From NCBI GenBank assembly GCA_011523945.1, contig WTFU01000081.1:1-45016 (forward strand): a stretch of 45,016 nt of DNA. Direction: 5' to 3'. How positions within the stretch are numbered: the first letter of the stretch is position 1; each line of letters opens with the position of its first letter. This stretch comes from Mariniblastus sp. Its GTDB lineage: Bacteria; Planctomycetota; Planctomycetia; Pirellulales; Pirellulaceae. Made by a program: the position numbers and the translations under genes. The notes under the pieces were generated by a model. The model was not told where the DNA came from. It worked only from the letters and a program-made list of their open reading frames with translations, and ran no database searches. Below are positions 38,315 through 45,016 of this stretch, piece by piece.

Positions 38315-38896
38315 CTAAACCGATGGGGTTAGTTTCAGCAACGTTGCATGCTCTGCAAGTGCGTCAATTACAAATTGAATGTGCTCATTTAGGTCAACAC
38401 CGATCGCCTCGGCACCCGAGGTGATATCCTCTCGAATCACTTTCTCGGCAAAACTCTTTTGCTTCATTTTTTTGCGAACACTCTTGGCCTTCATTCCCTC
38501 GATTCCCGTTGGCCGCACCAAAGCAACGGCCGTAATGAATCCACAAAGCTCGTCACAGGCAAACAAGGTCTTATCGAGAACAGAGCGGCGAGGGCAATCG
38601 GGAATACCATCGACATGTGACTTGATCGCGTAAATGACATCTGATGGATACCCCATCTCGGTGAGAATCGCCGCGCCCTGCAAGGGATGGTCCGGCACGG
38701 TCGGCCATCGTTCGTAATCAAAATCGTGCAATAAACCCACGATCCCCCATTTCTCAACTTCTTCTCCTAATCCCAGCTTTTGAGCATAGGCGCGCATCGC
38801 GATTTCTACACTCTGCATATGCCGCTGCAAACCTTCCTGCTGCGTATACTCGCACATCAATTGATAGGCAGCGGCGCGATCAGGAACCCAGGTCAA
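38315..38896 (-). CDS. HD-domain phosphohydrolase-like protein
   Basis: A 193-residue cytosolic protein of the HDIG-type HD superfamily. The metal ligands are all visible: His26, His57-Asp58 (LLHDFDYE), His70 (PDHPLQG), His94 (IKSHVDG) and Asp115 (ACDELCG). It therefore probably hydrolyses a phosphate ester or nucleotide, but the substrate is unknown. The start appears to be TTG 38896, immediately after the TAA of the upstream TPR gene, with AAAGG inside that gene as ribosome site; the next ATG (residue 14) would still leave the first metal ligand. Direct abutment suggests translational coupling with the TPR gene. Confidence 0.85.
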   Translation of the reverse strand: MTWVPDRAAAYQLMCEYTQQEGLQRHMQSVEIAMRAYAQKLGLGEEVEKWGIVGLLHDFDYERWPTVPDHPLQGAAILTEMGYPSDVIYAIKSHVDGIPDCPRRSVLDKTLFACDELCGFITAVALVRPTGIEGMKAKSVRKKMKQKSFAEKVIREDITSGAEAIGVDLNEHIQFVIDALAEHATLLKLTPSV

Positions 38897-40768
38897 TTAA
38901 AGCCCACCTTTCTTGTCTTCTTTCTTGTCTTCTTTCTTGTCTTCTTTCTTGTCTTCTTTCTTGTCTTTTGACTCCGACTTGGCTTTACTTTCTTCTTTTT
39001 CTTTCTCAACGTTTTGGAGTTCGCGCCACGGCTTCTTCTGTTTGTAACTCTCGTATTCTTTTCCTAAACTCTCACGTTGTGCATCAGTCCTCGTTTTATC
39101 CACTGCCTCCTCGCCCGCCGCTTTATTAAGTTCAATGGCATCTTTGATGTACTTGATAGCATTTTCAAAGTCTCCAACCTCTGCGTATCCCGAGGCCAAA
39201 GTACTCAGGATGTGAGCCTCTTTAAATTCCGTTAGCTCCGCGGCTTGCGTTGCATAGTCGATCGCAAGCTTCCCGTTCCTAACCTTATCATCGGGTGAAG
39301 TCGCCAAAACCCATGCCAGATTATTGAGGACTCCATCGTCTAGGGAACTTGGCTCTTCGACGTCTTCTTCCACTTCCAATTCCTGAATTTTGATTCCTAA
39401 ATCCAGTGCCTCCTGGAAATCCTCCACAGCTTTTGTGTGCTCACCCGTAGAAAGATGGGCATCGCCTAGCCCCCGAAGCGAGGCAGCACGTCTCTGCATA
39501 ATCGCGATTTTTTCTTGGTTCCCTTTCTTATCCCACGAACCTTTGGGGTCTTTTTTCAGCAGCCTTTCATAGATCTTAATCGCTTTAGAAGGTTCATCAT
39601 TGGCATTGAACAAGATGGCTATCTGCCGGAGGAACATCGTATTTTCAGGATCACTATTGAGCAATAAAGCGATGTCGGCGATCGCTTTTTCAAACTCCTG
39701 TTGCTGCGAGTAAATCATACTTCGCAATTGAAAGGCACCAAAGGTTGGCGAAATACCAATCGCTTTGTTGATGTCTGCAAGAGCATCGGAATACCTTTCC
39801 AGCTCAGATAACGTAGAGCCCCTCAAGAGCAATGCTTCAATATTTTTGGAGTCTATTTCGATAGCTCGACTGGTATCCTTCACCGCCTCCTCGAGATTTT
39901 CGCCGATCAAATTGATGCGTGCACGCATCACCATCGTTGCCGGATTGTCAGGGGCGATTTCAATTGCTTTGTCGAGAATTTGAATTGCCTCTTTTTGCAT
40001 CGCTTCGTCGAACTTTTCGCCAGTCATCATCAACTGCTGGGCGACCAGATTATAATTATCTGCATTCGGCTCATCCGATTCGAGCCACTTGCCCAGATCC
40101 TTCAATGCCTTCTCTGGCTCTTGATTACGAATGTAATAGAGTCCTCGGACACGAATCGCATCCATATTCTTAGGATTGATCTTGATTGCTTGATTCAAAT
40201 CCGCCAGCCGGGCTTCGTCATCCTCGGCAACTGTCGCGCGATAAAACAATGCTGATGACAGGGCTTCCTGATCATCCCCCGCCAACTCGACTGCTTTCTC
40301 AATAGCTACTTTCGATTGTTTTTTATCACCGCCCGGCAAGGCATTGAGCTTCGCAATTAACAAAAAGGCATCGCCCATATCGGGAGTAAATTTCACGGCC
40401 TTCTTTAATTTATTGAGCGCCTGAGAACGATAAACGCGCCATCGTGGGTCTTGAGCACCCGATGCAAATATCTTCTGACCCAACTGGTCCGCCTGTTGAA
40501 AAAGAACTGACGACGCGAGTTGCTGTGCCTGCGCTAAACTACTTTCGTCCAGGCCTTTTTTAATCGCAGATTCACAAAGCTTGACAACTTTATCCAAATC
40601 ACGCGAAGACGTGGCATCGATTTTCTGTTGAAAAGCCTGCTCTAGCTCAGCACTTCCATCTGTTTCCTGAGCGAACACGGAACTGCCGTTTAGCAAAATC
40701 GAAGCAGCGGGCAGAACAACGATTAACAAAAAGACGCGTGGGACAGAGATCCGGATATTGGCTCGCAT
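38897..40768 (-). CDS. Secreted TPR-repeat protein with charged DKKE repeat tail
   Basis: A 623-residue exported protein with a signal peptide (hydrophobic core about 10-28, ending VFAQ). About eight to ten TPR-like units follow (ALNKLKKAVKFTPDMGDA, ADLNQAIKINPKNMDAI, DTSRAIEIDSKNIEALL, ADINKAIGISPTFGAFQ, and so on), forming a protein-interaction superhelix. The C-terminus is a Lys/Glu/Asp-rich tail with five tandem DKKE units, encoded by a 12-bp repeat. ATG 40768 is chosen because GGGAG lies 6 bases upstream; the frame extends ten codons further. It is the first gene of a minus-strand run continuing with the HD-domain gene. Partner proteins are unknown. Confidence 0.9.
   Translation of the reverse strand: MRANIRISVPRVFLLIVVLPAASILLNGSSVFAQETDGSAELEQAFQQKIDATSSRDLDKVVKLCESAIKKGLDESSLAQAQQLASSVLFQQADQLGQKIFASGAQDPRWRVYRSQALNKLKKAVKFTPDMGDAFLLIAKLNALPGGDKKQSKVAIEKAVELAGDDQEALSSALFYRATVAEDDEARLADLNQAIKINPKNMDAIRVRGLYYIRNQEPEKALKDLGKWLESDEPNADNYNLVAQQLMMTGEKFDEAMQKEAIQILDKAIEIAPDNPATMVMRARINLIGENLEEAVKDTSRAIEIDSKNIEALLLRGSTLSELERYSDALADINKAIGISPTFGAFQLRSMIYSQQQEFEKAIADIALLLNSDPENTMFLRQIAILFNANDEPSKAIKIYERLLKKDPKGSWDKKGNQEKIAIMQRRAASLRGLGDAHLSTGEHTKAVEDFQEALDLGIKIQELEVEEDVEEPSSLDDGVLNNLAWVLATSPDDKVRNGKLAIDYATQAAELTEFKEAHILSTLASGYAEVGDFENAIKYIKDAIELNKAAGEEAVDKTRTDAQRESLGKEYESYKQKKPWRELQNVEKEKEESKAKSESKDKKEDKKEDKKEDKKEDKKGGL
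38909..38968 (-). repeat. 12-bp tandem repeat, five copies
   Basis: The plus-strand unit TTTCTTGTCTTC occurs four times exactly (38909-38956) and a fifth time with one change at the last base (38957-38968). It encodes DKKE units at the end of the TPR protein. Because 12 is a multiple of 3, copy-number changes would keep the frame. Confidence 0.95.
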
Positions 40769-41302
40769 TACAGGCTCCCGTAACAAATTGGGTAACATAA
40801 AAACCCCAGGTAAAAACAGCAGATTAACGGACCAGAAATAGGGGCCGCCGTATCATGAAAGTAGCTTGGTGGATTCTATGGGATTTTGCCCTGCGGGTGA
40901 ACAAGCAAACGCGTTTAAGAACCATCCGTTGACCACTTTTCAAACTTTTTTCTTAGCCTGAATGTAGCAAAGTGAGAGAAGCCACGGATTCGCCTCGCAG
41001 ACAGTCTCCCCACCATTCTTTACCATGACATTTTTAAAAATGAAGAGCCGTTGATATTCCTTCGATCTTCGACGTTAAAAATTGAGTTGCAGAGCAGTAA
41101 ACTACGCGGCTTCGATCTTTGGCGGAGAATGGGGATAAATATCAAAAATTCCGATCGTATGGATTAGTTCGAGTTTATCGAAACTTCTTGTCTTTTAATT
41201 TCGTTAGAGGACTTTTCGAGATCACCTCTTCCAAGTTTAATAGGGCTAAACGTGTTAATCCCAAATAACTCCCCCGTAACAACACTATAAAGGCGATTTA
41301 GA
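40769..41302. other. Divergent intergenic region upstream of hppA
   Basis: About 530 bases between divergent genes, AT-rich, holding the promoters for hppA and for the TPR gene. An apparent minus-strand frame (41164-41496) runs into the hppA signal region and is rejected. I see no RNA gene or riboswitch I can name. Confidence 0.45.
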
Positions 41303-43747
41303 ATGTCAAAAATACTCCGCTGGAGTACCATTCCCGTGCTTATTTTCTTGGTTTTTTCCGTCTCGAGCATGTTTTTTATCGACTCAGCTCTGTCGACGGA
41401 ACCAACTGGTACCTTAAGTTCAGCATCCACTGCCGCTGACATCGGTTCTTCGACCGTCAGTGAATCCCAACCGCCTGCTGGTGCAAAGAGTCGCAATAAA
41501 TTTCAACTCATTACCTATATCGTGCCTGCTTTGGGAGTCCTCGGGCTTTTGTTCACGCTATGGAAATCTCGTTGGGTCGGTCAGCAGGACGTAGGCACGG
41601 ATCGCATGGCCAGAATTGCTGGCAATATTAACGACGGTGCCATGTCATTCCTGCAAGCTGAATACAGCATTCTGTTTGTCTTCGTGCTCGCGGTCGCCGC
41701 ATTGCTCGGCTTTGCCGGAAGCCAGCAGGGAGATTTGTCTTCACCACTAATTTCGCTGTCGTTTGTGCTGGGAGCCTTCTGTTCGGCATTGGCCGGGTTC
41801 ATTGGCATGAGAGTCGCAACGAAAGCCAACGTTCGGACAACCCAGGCCGCTCGTGGAAGCCTCGGTAAAGCACTCGAAGTCGCCTTTGCCGGCGGAAGCG
41901 TTATGGGAATGGGTGTGGTTGGACTGGGTGTGCTAGGCCTCAGTGTACTGTTCCTCGTTTACAGCCAGCTCTTTGGTATCGAGTCAACTGAAAATTTGAC
42001 CCGTGTCATTACCGTTCTCACCGGATTCTCATTCGGAGCATCTTCAATCGCGTTGTTTGCCCGTGTCGGCGGTGGTATTTATACGAAAGCGGCTGATGTT
42101 GGAGCCGACCTCGTCGGTAAGGTCGAAGCGGGAATTCCCGAAGACCATCCTCTAAACCCTGCGACGATTGCCGATAATGTTGGCGACAACGTGGGCGACG
42201 TCGCCGGAATGGGCGCTGATCTATTTGAATCCTATGTGGGGTCAATCATTGGTACGATGGTGCTTGGAGCCGCATTCTTTAGCCTTCCGGAATTCACCGG
42301 AGATCAAGGTGATGGATTTTTAGGCTTGTCGGCCGTCCTCCTACCTCTCGCACTCGCCGGCGTTGGGATTGTGACCTCCATCGTCGGTACTTTTTTTGTG
42401 AAAGTGAAAGAAGGGGGCAACCCTCATCACGCATTGAATTTAGGTGAGTTTGGCTCCGCTGGAATCTTACTCGTTCTAACCTACCTCGTAATTCAGTGGA
42501 TGCTCCCCGCGCAGTGGGTAGTGGTTGCCAATGGAGTAACCACTGAATACTCCAGCTTAGGCGTATTCGCTGCGATTTTGATCGGACTGTCTGCTGGCTT
42601 AGCGATCGGAAAGATCACCGAGCACTACACAGGTACCGGCACGGGTCCCGTCAAATCCATTGTTAAACAGTCGGTTACAGGTTCCGCAACCAACATCATC
42701 GCAGGTCTTGGTGTCGGCATGATGTCGACTGCCATTCCAATTATCATTATTGCCTTCGCGATTATCTTCGCATTCCAATTTGCTGGACTGTATGGAATCG
42801 CGATTGCAGCGGTCGGAATGCTATCCAATACCGGCATTCAGCTTGCCGTCGATGCCTATGGCCCTATTTCGGACAACGCCGGTGGAATCGCACAGATGGC
42901 GGAATTACCCGATGAAGTTCGCGAGCGGACCGATAAACTTGACGCCGTTGGAAACACAACCGCGGCGATCGGAAAAGGATTCGCAATTGGTTCGGCAGCT
43001 TTGACAGCACTTGCCTTGTTCGCTGCCTTCATGACCTCCTACAACCTGACCCATGCCGATACACCACTGGTCGGGATCGACATCACCAACCCGTTTGTAA
43101 TGGCATCTCTATTCATCGGAGCAATGTTACCCTTCCTGTTCTCGGCCATGTCAATGAACGCCGTGGGACGTGCCGCCAATGCCATGATTGAAGAAGTTCG
43201 TCGGCAGTTCCGTGATATTCCGGAACTCGGTGCTGCTTTAAAAGTCATGAACAGCAATGAGGGAAAGAGCTACGCCGATTGGTCAAAAGAGGATCAAGCC
43301 ACGTTTGATGCAGCCGATGGAAAAGCAGAGTATGGAAAGTGTGTTGCTATCTCAACCAAAGCATCGATTCGAGAAATGATCGTACCTGGATTGGTCGCGG
43401 TACTTGTCCCGGTCGCTTTTGGATTCCTTCCCTTGTTGTATTTTGGTGAAGGTAATAACACGAATGCCATGATGCTCGGCGGGCTTCTCGCGGGTGTCAC
43501 CGTCAGTGGTGTCCTCATGGCTCTATTCCAGTCAAACGCAGGTGGTGCTTGGGATAACGCCAAGAAGATGATCGAAGAAGGGTTCGAGTTTGACGACATT
43601 AAACTCGCCAAAGGGAGCGAAGCTCACAAAGCCTCTGTCGTGGGAGATACTGTCGGTGACCCGTTTAAGGATACGTCGGGACCATCGCTCAATATTTTAC
43701 TCAAATTGATGAGTGTGGTTGCACTGGTGATCGCAACTCTGATTTGA
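41303..43747 (+). CDS. hppA: Membrane-bound ion-translocating pyrophosphatase
   Basis: An integral membrane enzyme that couples pyrophosphate hydrolysis to cation pumping. It has 814 residues, longer than the usual 650-750 of bacterial members, because of an N-terminal hydrophobic segment (about 8-30) and a Ser/Thr/Pro-rich linker to about 65. Catalytic motifs are [16 protein letters not shown], then [21 protein letters not shown], and near the C-terminus [17 protein letters not shown]. Ala554 and Gly557 in [10 protein letters not shown] are the residues associated with the K+-dependent class (Lys/Thr in the K+-independent class). Glu309 in LFESY sits where Na+-pumping and related K+-dependent enzymes have it. 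So it is probably K+-dependent; whether it pumps Na+ or H+ cannot be settled. A terminator follows. Confidence 0.96.
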   Translation: MSKILRWSTIPVLIFLVFSVSSMFFIDSALSTEPTGTLSSASTAADIGSSTVSESQPPAGAKSRNKFQLITYIVPALGVLGLLFTLWKSRWVGQQDVGTDRMARIAGNINDGAMSFLQAEYSILFVFVLAVAALLGFAGSQQGDLSSPLISLSFVLGAFCSALAGFIGMRVATKANVRTTQAARGSLGKALEVAFAGGSVMGMGVVGLGVLGLSVLFLVYSQLFGIESTENLTRVITVLTGFSFGASSIALFARVGGGIYTKAADVGADLVGKVEAGIPEDHPLNPATIADNVGDNVGDVAGMGADLFESYVGSIIGTMVLGAAFFSLPEFTGDQGDGFLGLSAVLLPLALAGVGIVTSIVGTFFVKVKEGGNPHHALNLGEFGSAGILLVLTYLVIQWMLPAQWVVVANGVTTEYSSLGVFAAILIGLSAGLAIGKITEHYTGTGTGPVKSIVKQSVTGSATNIIAGLGVGMMSTAIPIIIIAFAIIFAFQFAGLYGIAIAAVGMLSNTGIQLAVDAYGPISDNAGGIAQMAELPDEVRERTDKLDAVGNTTAAIGKGFAIGSAALTALALFAAFMTSYNLTHADTPLVGIDITNPFVMASLFIGAMLPFLFSAMSMNAVGRAANAMIEEVRRQFRDIPELGAALKVMNSNEGKSYADWSKEDQATFDAADGKAEYGKCVAISTKASIREMIVPGLVAVLVPVAFGFLPLLYFGEGNNTNAMMLGGLLAGVTVSGVLMALFQSNAGGAWDNAKKMIEEGFEFDDIKLAKGSEAHKASVVGDTVGDPFKDTSGPSLNILLKLMSVVALVIATLI

Positions 43748-44394
43748 GCACCTCACGAGCTTCAATTCATTCAACAACGTTCCACAGCCGGTTGCTGCGG
43801 AACGTTTTTTTATGTCTCTCAGGCAGCCAAACTCAGCCGGCCAAATCCACCGCGGCACTTAGATCAATCAACAGAAAACAACCAACAGAAAAAACTCTGG
43901 CAAGTCAGCCAGAGAATTAGACAAGACAGCCAACCATGCAATGCCAGCTTAGCCCCCCGACCGAATTCGCCTGCTAATTTATTTCGGTCATAGCGGTTAT
44001 CGGGGCGGCATTTTCGGTCTGTTCGTTGCTACCCTCTGCGACCGATTGAACCGAACCACCGGCACGACCCCGACCAATCTCTCCAACTGGACACCGTCCG
44101 ACCAAACTGCTGCCAGCGTTCTAATTGACCGATATGTCAAAAACAATAAGTGATACCAATGAAATGGCTCGATTTCGAACTGACACCAAGCGTTTAATCG
44201 TTTGCATGCAGTCTTTTTCTGATCGGAAACCGTTTAAAAACTGGGAAATTACTTGGATTTTACTAAATCTGCGACTATCCTTGAACAGTCGGCCGGCGGA
44301 ACAGAGCTGTTAGCATCCACGCAACCGATGTACCTTATTGGTAGCACTGACCGATGCGGGCAAGCTTCGGTTCTAAATAACGAGGAGTTCTTTA
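43748..44394. other. Gene-free stretch between hppA and glycine-rich gene
   Basis: About 650 bases. It contains the hppA terminator and, at its end, the GAGGAG ribosome site of the next gene (44382-44387). A minus-strand peptide frame ending near 43978 and a plus frame at 44125-44313 have no ribosome site or family features. I see no RNA gene. Confidence 0.45.
43776..43811 (+). terminator. Rho-independent terminator of hppA
   Basis: AACGTTCC (43776-43783) pairs with GGAACGTT (43799-43806), extended inward by CAGC/GCTG after one mismatch, and followed by seven T. It lies 29 bases after the hppA stop. Confidence 0.88.
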
Positions 44395-45016
44395 ATGAGA
44401 ACAATGATGAATAACTGGATCAAATTTTCAATAGCCTTCGTTGCGGCGATTTCGCTCGCAAGTTCCTCTTTCGCTCAGGATCAGACAGATGAACCTACGA
44501 AAGAAGAATCGCCACGGCAAAAACTAGTCACTCAAAAGCGATTGAACACAATCGCCAAGACTCAATCACCTGTTGAGGGTTTCTCTTCAGTTGATTTATT
44601 CCAGGCTATGGATCACGGTGAAATCGAAGTTATCATTCGCAACAAAGACGCAGCCAATGCGAACTTGATTGTCGAAAACAAAACCGATAAACCACTGGCC
44701 ATTAGAATGCCAGCTGCCTTCTCATGCGTCCCAGTGATGCGTCAAGGTGGTGCTGGAGCACCCGGAATGGGTGGCGGCATGGGCGGTGGAGGATTCGGCG
44801 GCGGCGGATTCGGCGGCGGCGGATTCGGCGGCGGCGGCATGGGCGGCGGAAACCAAGGTGTTGGAGGTGGATTCGGCGGCGGCATGGGCGGCGGTGGATT
44901 CGGCGGCGGCGGCATGGGCGGCGGCGGAATGGGCGGCGGTGGAATGGGGGGCGGTGGAGGATTCTTCAATATCCCTCCCGGACGCGTTGGTAAAACATCT
45001 CTTAAAACATTTTGCC
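44395..45016 (+). CDS. Secreted glycine-rich protein, cut by the window edge
   Basis: The frame is open from ATG 44395 to the end of the window (207 complete codons, no stop), so the gene is partial. GAGGAG lies 7 bases before the start. A signal peptide (about 1-27, ending SFA-QD) is followed by a 90-residue region with SSVDLFQAMDHGEIEVIIR and ANLIVENKTDKPLAIRMPAA, which looks like a small beta domain. A glycine tract of about 70 residues follows (118-188) made of GGGGF, GGGGM and GGGMG units, and then FFNIPPGRVGKTSLKTFC begins a further domain. I do not recognise a named family. The glycine tract is likely flexible or surface-exposed and could be a linker. Confidence 0.85.
   Translation, partial: MRTMMNNWIKFSIAFVAAISLASSSFAQDQTDEPTKEESPRQKLVTQKRLNTIAKTQSPVEGFSSVDLFQAMDHGEIEVIIRNKDAANANLIVENKTDKPLAIRMPAAFSCVPVMRQGGAGAPGMGGGMGGGGFGGGGFGGGGFGGGGMGGGNQGVGGGFGGGMGGGGFGGGGMGGGGMGGGGMGGGGGFFNIPPGRVGKTSLKTFC
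44745..44962 (+). repeat. Glycine-codon low-complexity tract
   Basis: An imperfect repeat of GGCGGCGGCGGATTC- and GGCGGCGGCATG-like units within the glycine-rich gene, locally very G-rich and much higher in GC than its surroundings. Expansion or contraction in steps of 3 would keep the frame. Confidence 0.85.

Noticed and set aside
38909-38968. Possible CRISPR or minisatellite element
   Set aside because: The units are contiguous with no spacers and are in frame inside the TPR gene, so this is a coding tandem repeat.
43978-44120. Minus-strand peptide frame rich in Gly, Ser and Ala
   Set aside because: Only about 46 codons with a stop immediately upstream and no start with ribosome site; might be a remnant but cannot be supported.
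44742-44969. Proline-rich minus-strand frame (PPPNPPPP type)
   Set aside because: It is the antisense of glycine codons in the glycine-rich gene.

Overview
The window is a bacterial chromosome segment of roughly 50% GC that looks like a planctomycete, probably Pirellulaceae or a close relative (inference). The pointers are: a secreted sulfatase beside an Asp-box protein; a DUF1587/1595/1592/1588/1585 cytochrome-type protein paired with a TAT-secreted DUF1552 protein; a leucine-rich-repeat protein behind the typical planctomycete membrane-anchor header; many secreted EF-hand proteins; a small NPYA-type membrane protein; and a DUF1844 gene next to pyrG.

Left part (1-16 kb). A TPP riboswitch on the minus strand reads out of the left edge. 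An Asp-box protein and a sulfatase converge on a perfect hairpin. After an unknown gene, an ECF sigma factor is followed by a possible small protein and a single-pass membrane protein that is probably its regulator. Next come a heme c / PHM-type copper monooxygenase / EF-hand fusion, a translationally coupled redoxin lipoprotein, the DUF1592-DUF1552 pair, an EF-hand esterase, and a broken second EF-hand hydrolase. This stretch reads as a periplasmic oxidative or catabolic module (inference); the copper and heme ligands are visible in the sequence.

Middle (16-31.5 kb). A membrane-anchored LRR protein and a small membrane protein diverge. Then come tmRNA (ssrA, minus strand, tag AEDNSFAMAA), ilvD, a TIM-barrel sugar isomerase-like protein with an acidic tail, a long gene-free stretch with clustered hairpins, a TPR protein plus Wza-type polysaccharide export protein with its terminator, a LysR regulator, a thioredoxin-fold membrane protein, and the minus-strand group kdsB-pyrG-DUF1844, which links CTP synthesis to CMP-Kdo synthesis.

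Right part (31.5-45 kb). sdhCAB (succinate dehydrogenase with a single five-helix cytochrome b subunit) ends at a clear terminator. A minus-strand run follows: a TPR protein with a 12-bp tandem repeat at its 3' end, an HD-domain protein, a pterin carbinolamine dehydratase, a lipoprotein with an internal duplication, and a HAD-like protein with an altered catalytic motif. The window ends with hppA, a membrane pyrophosphatase carrying the residues of the K+-dependent class, and the first 207 codons of a secreted glycine-rich protein cut by the window edge. Apart from the broken hydrolase I see no insertion sequence, prophage or CRISPR array. Most start codons were chosen by Shine-Dalgarno position and signal peptide fit; doubtful ones are noted.
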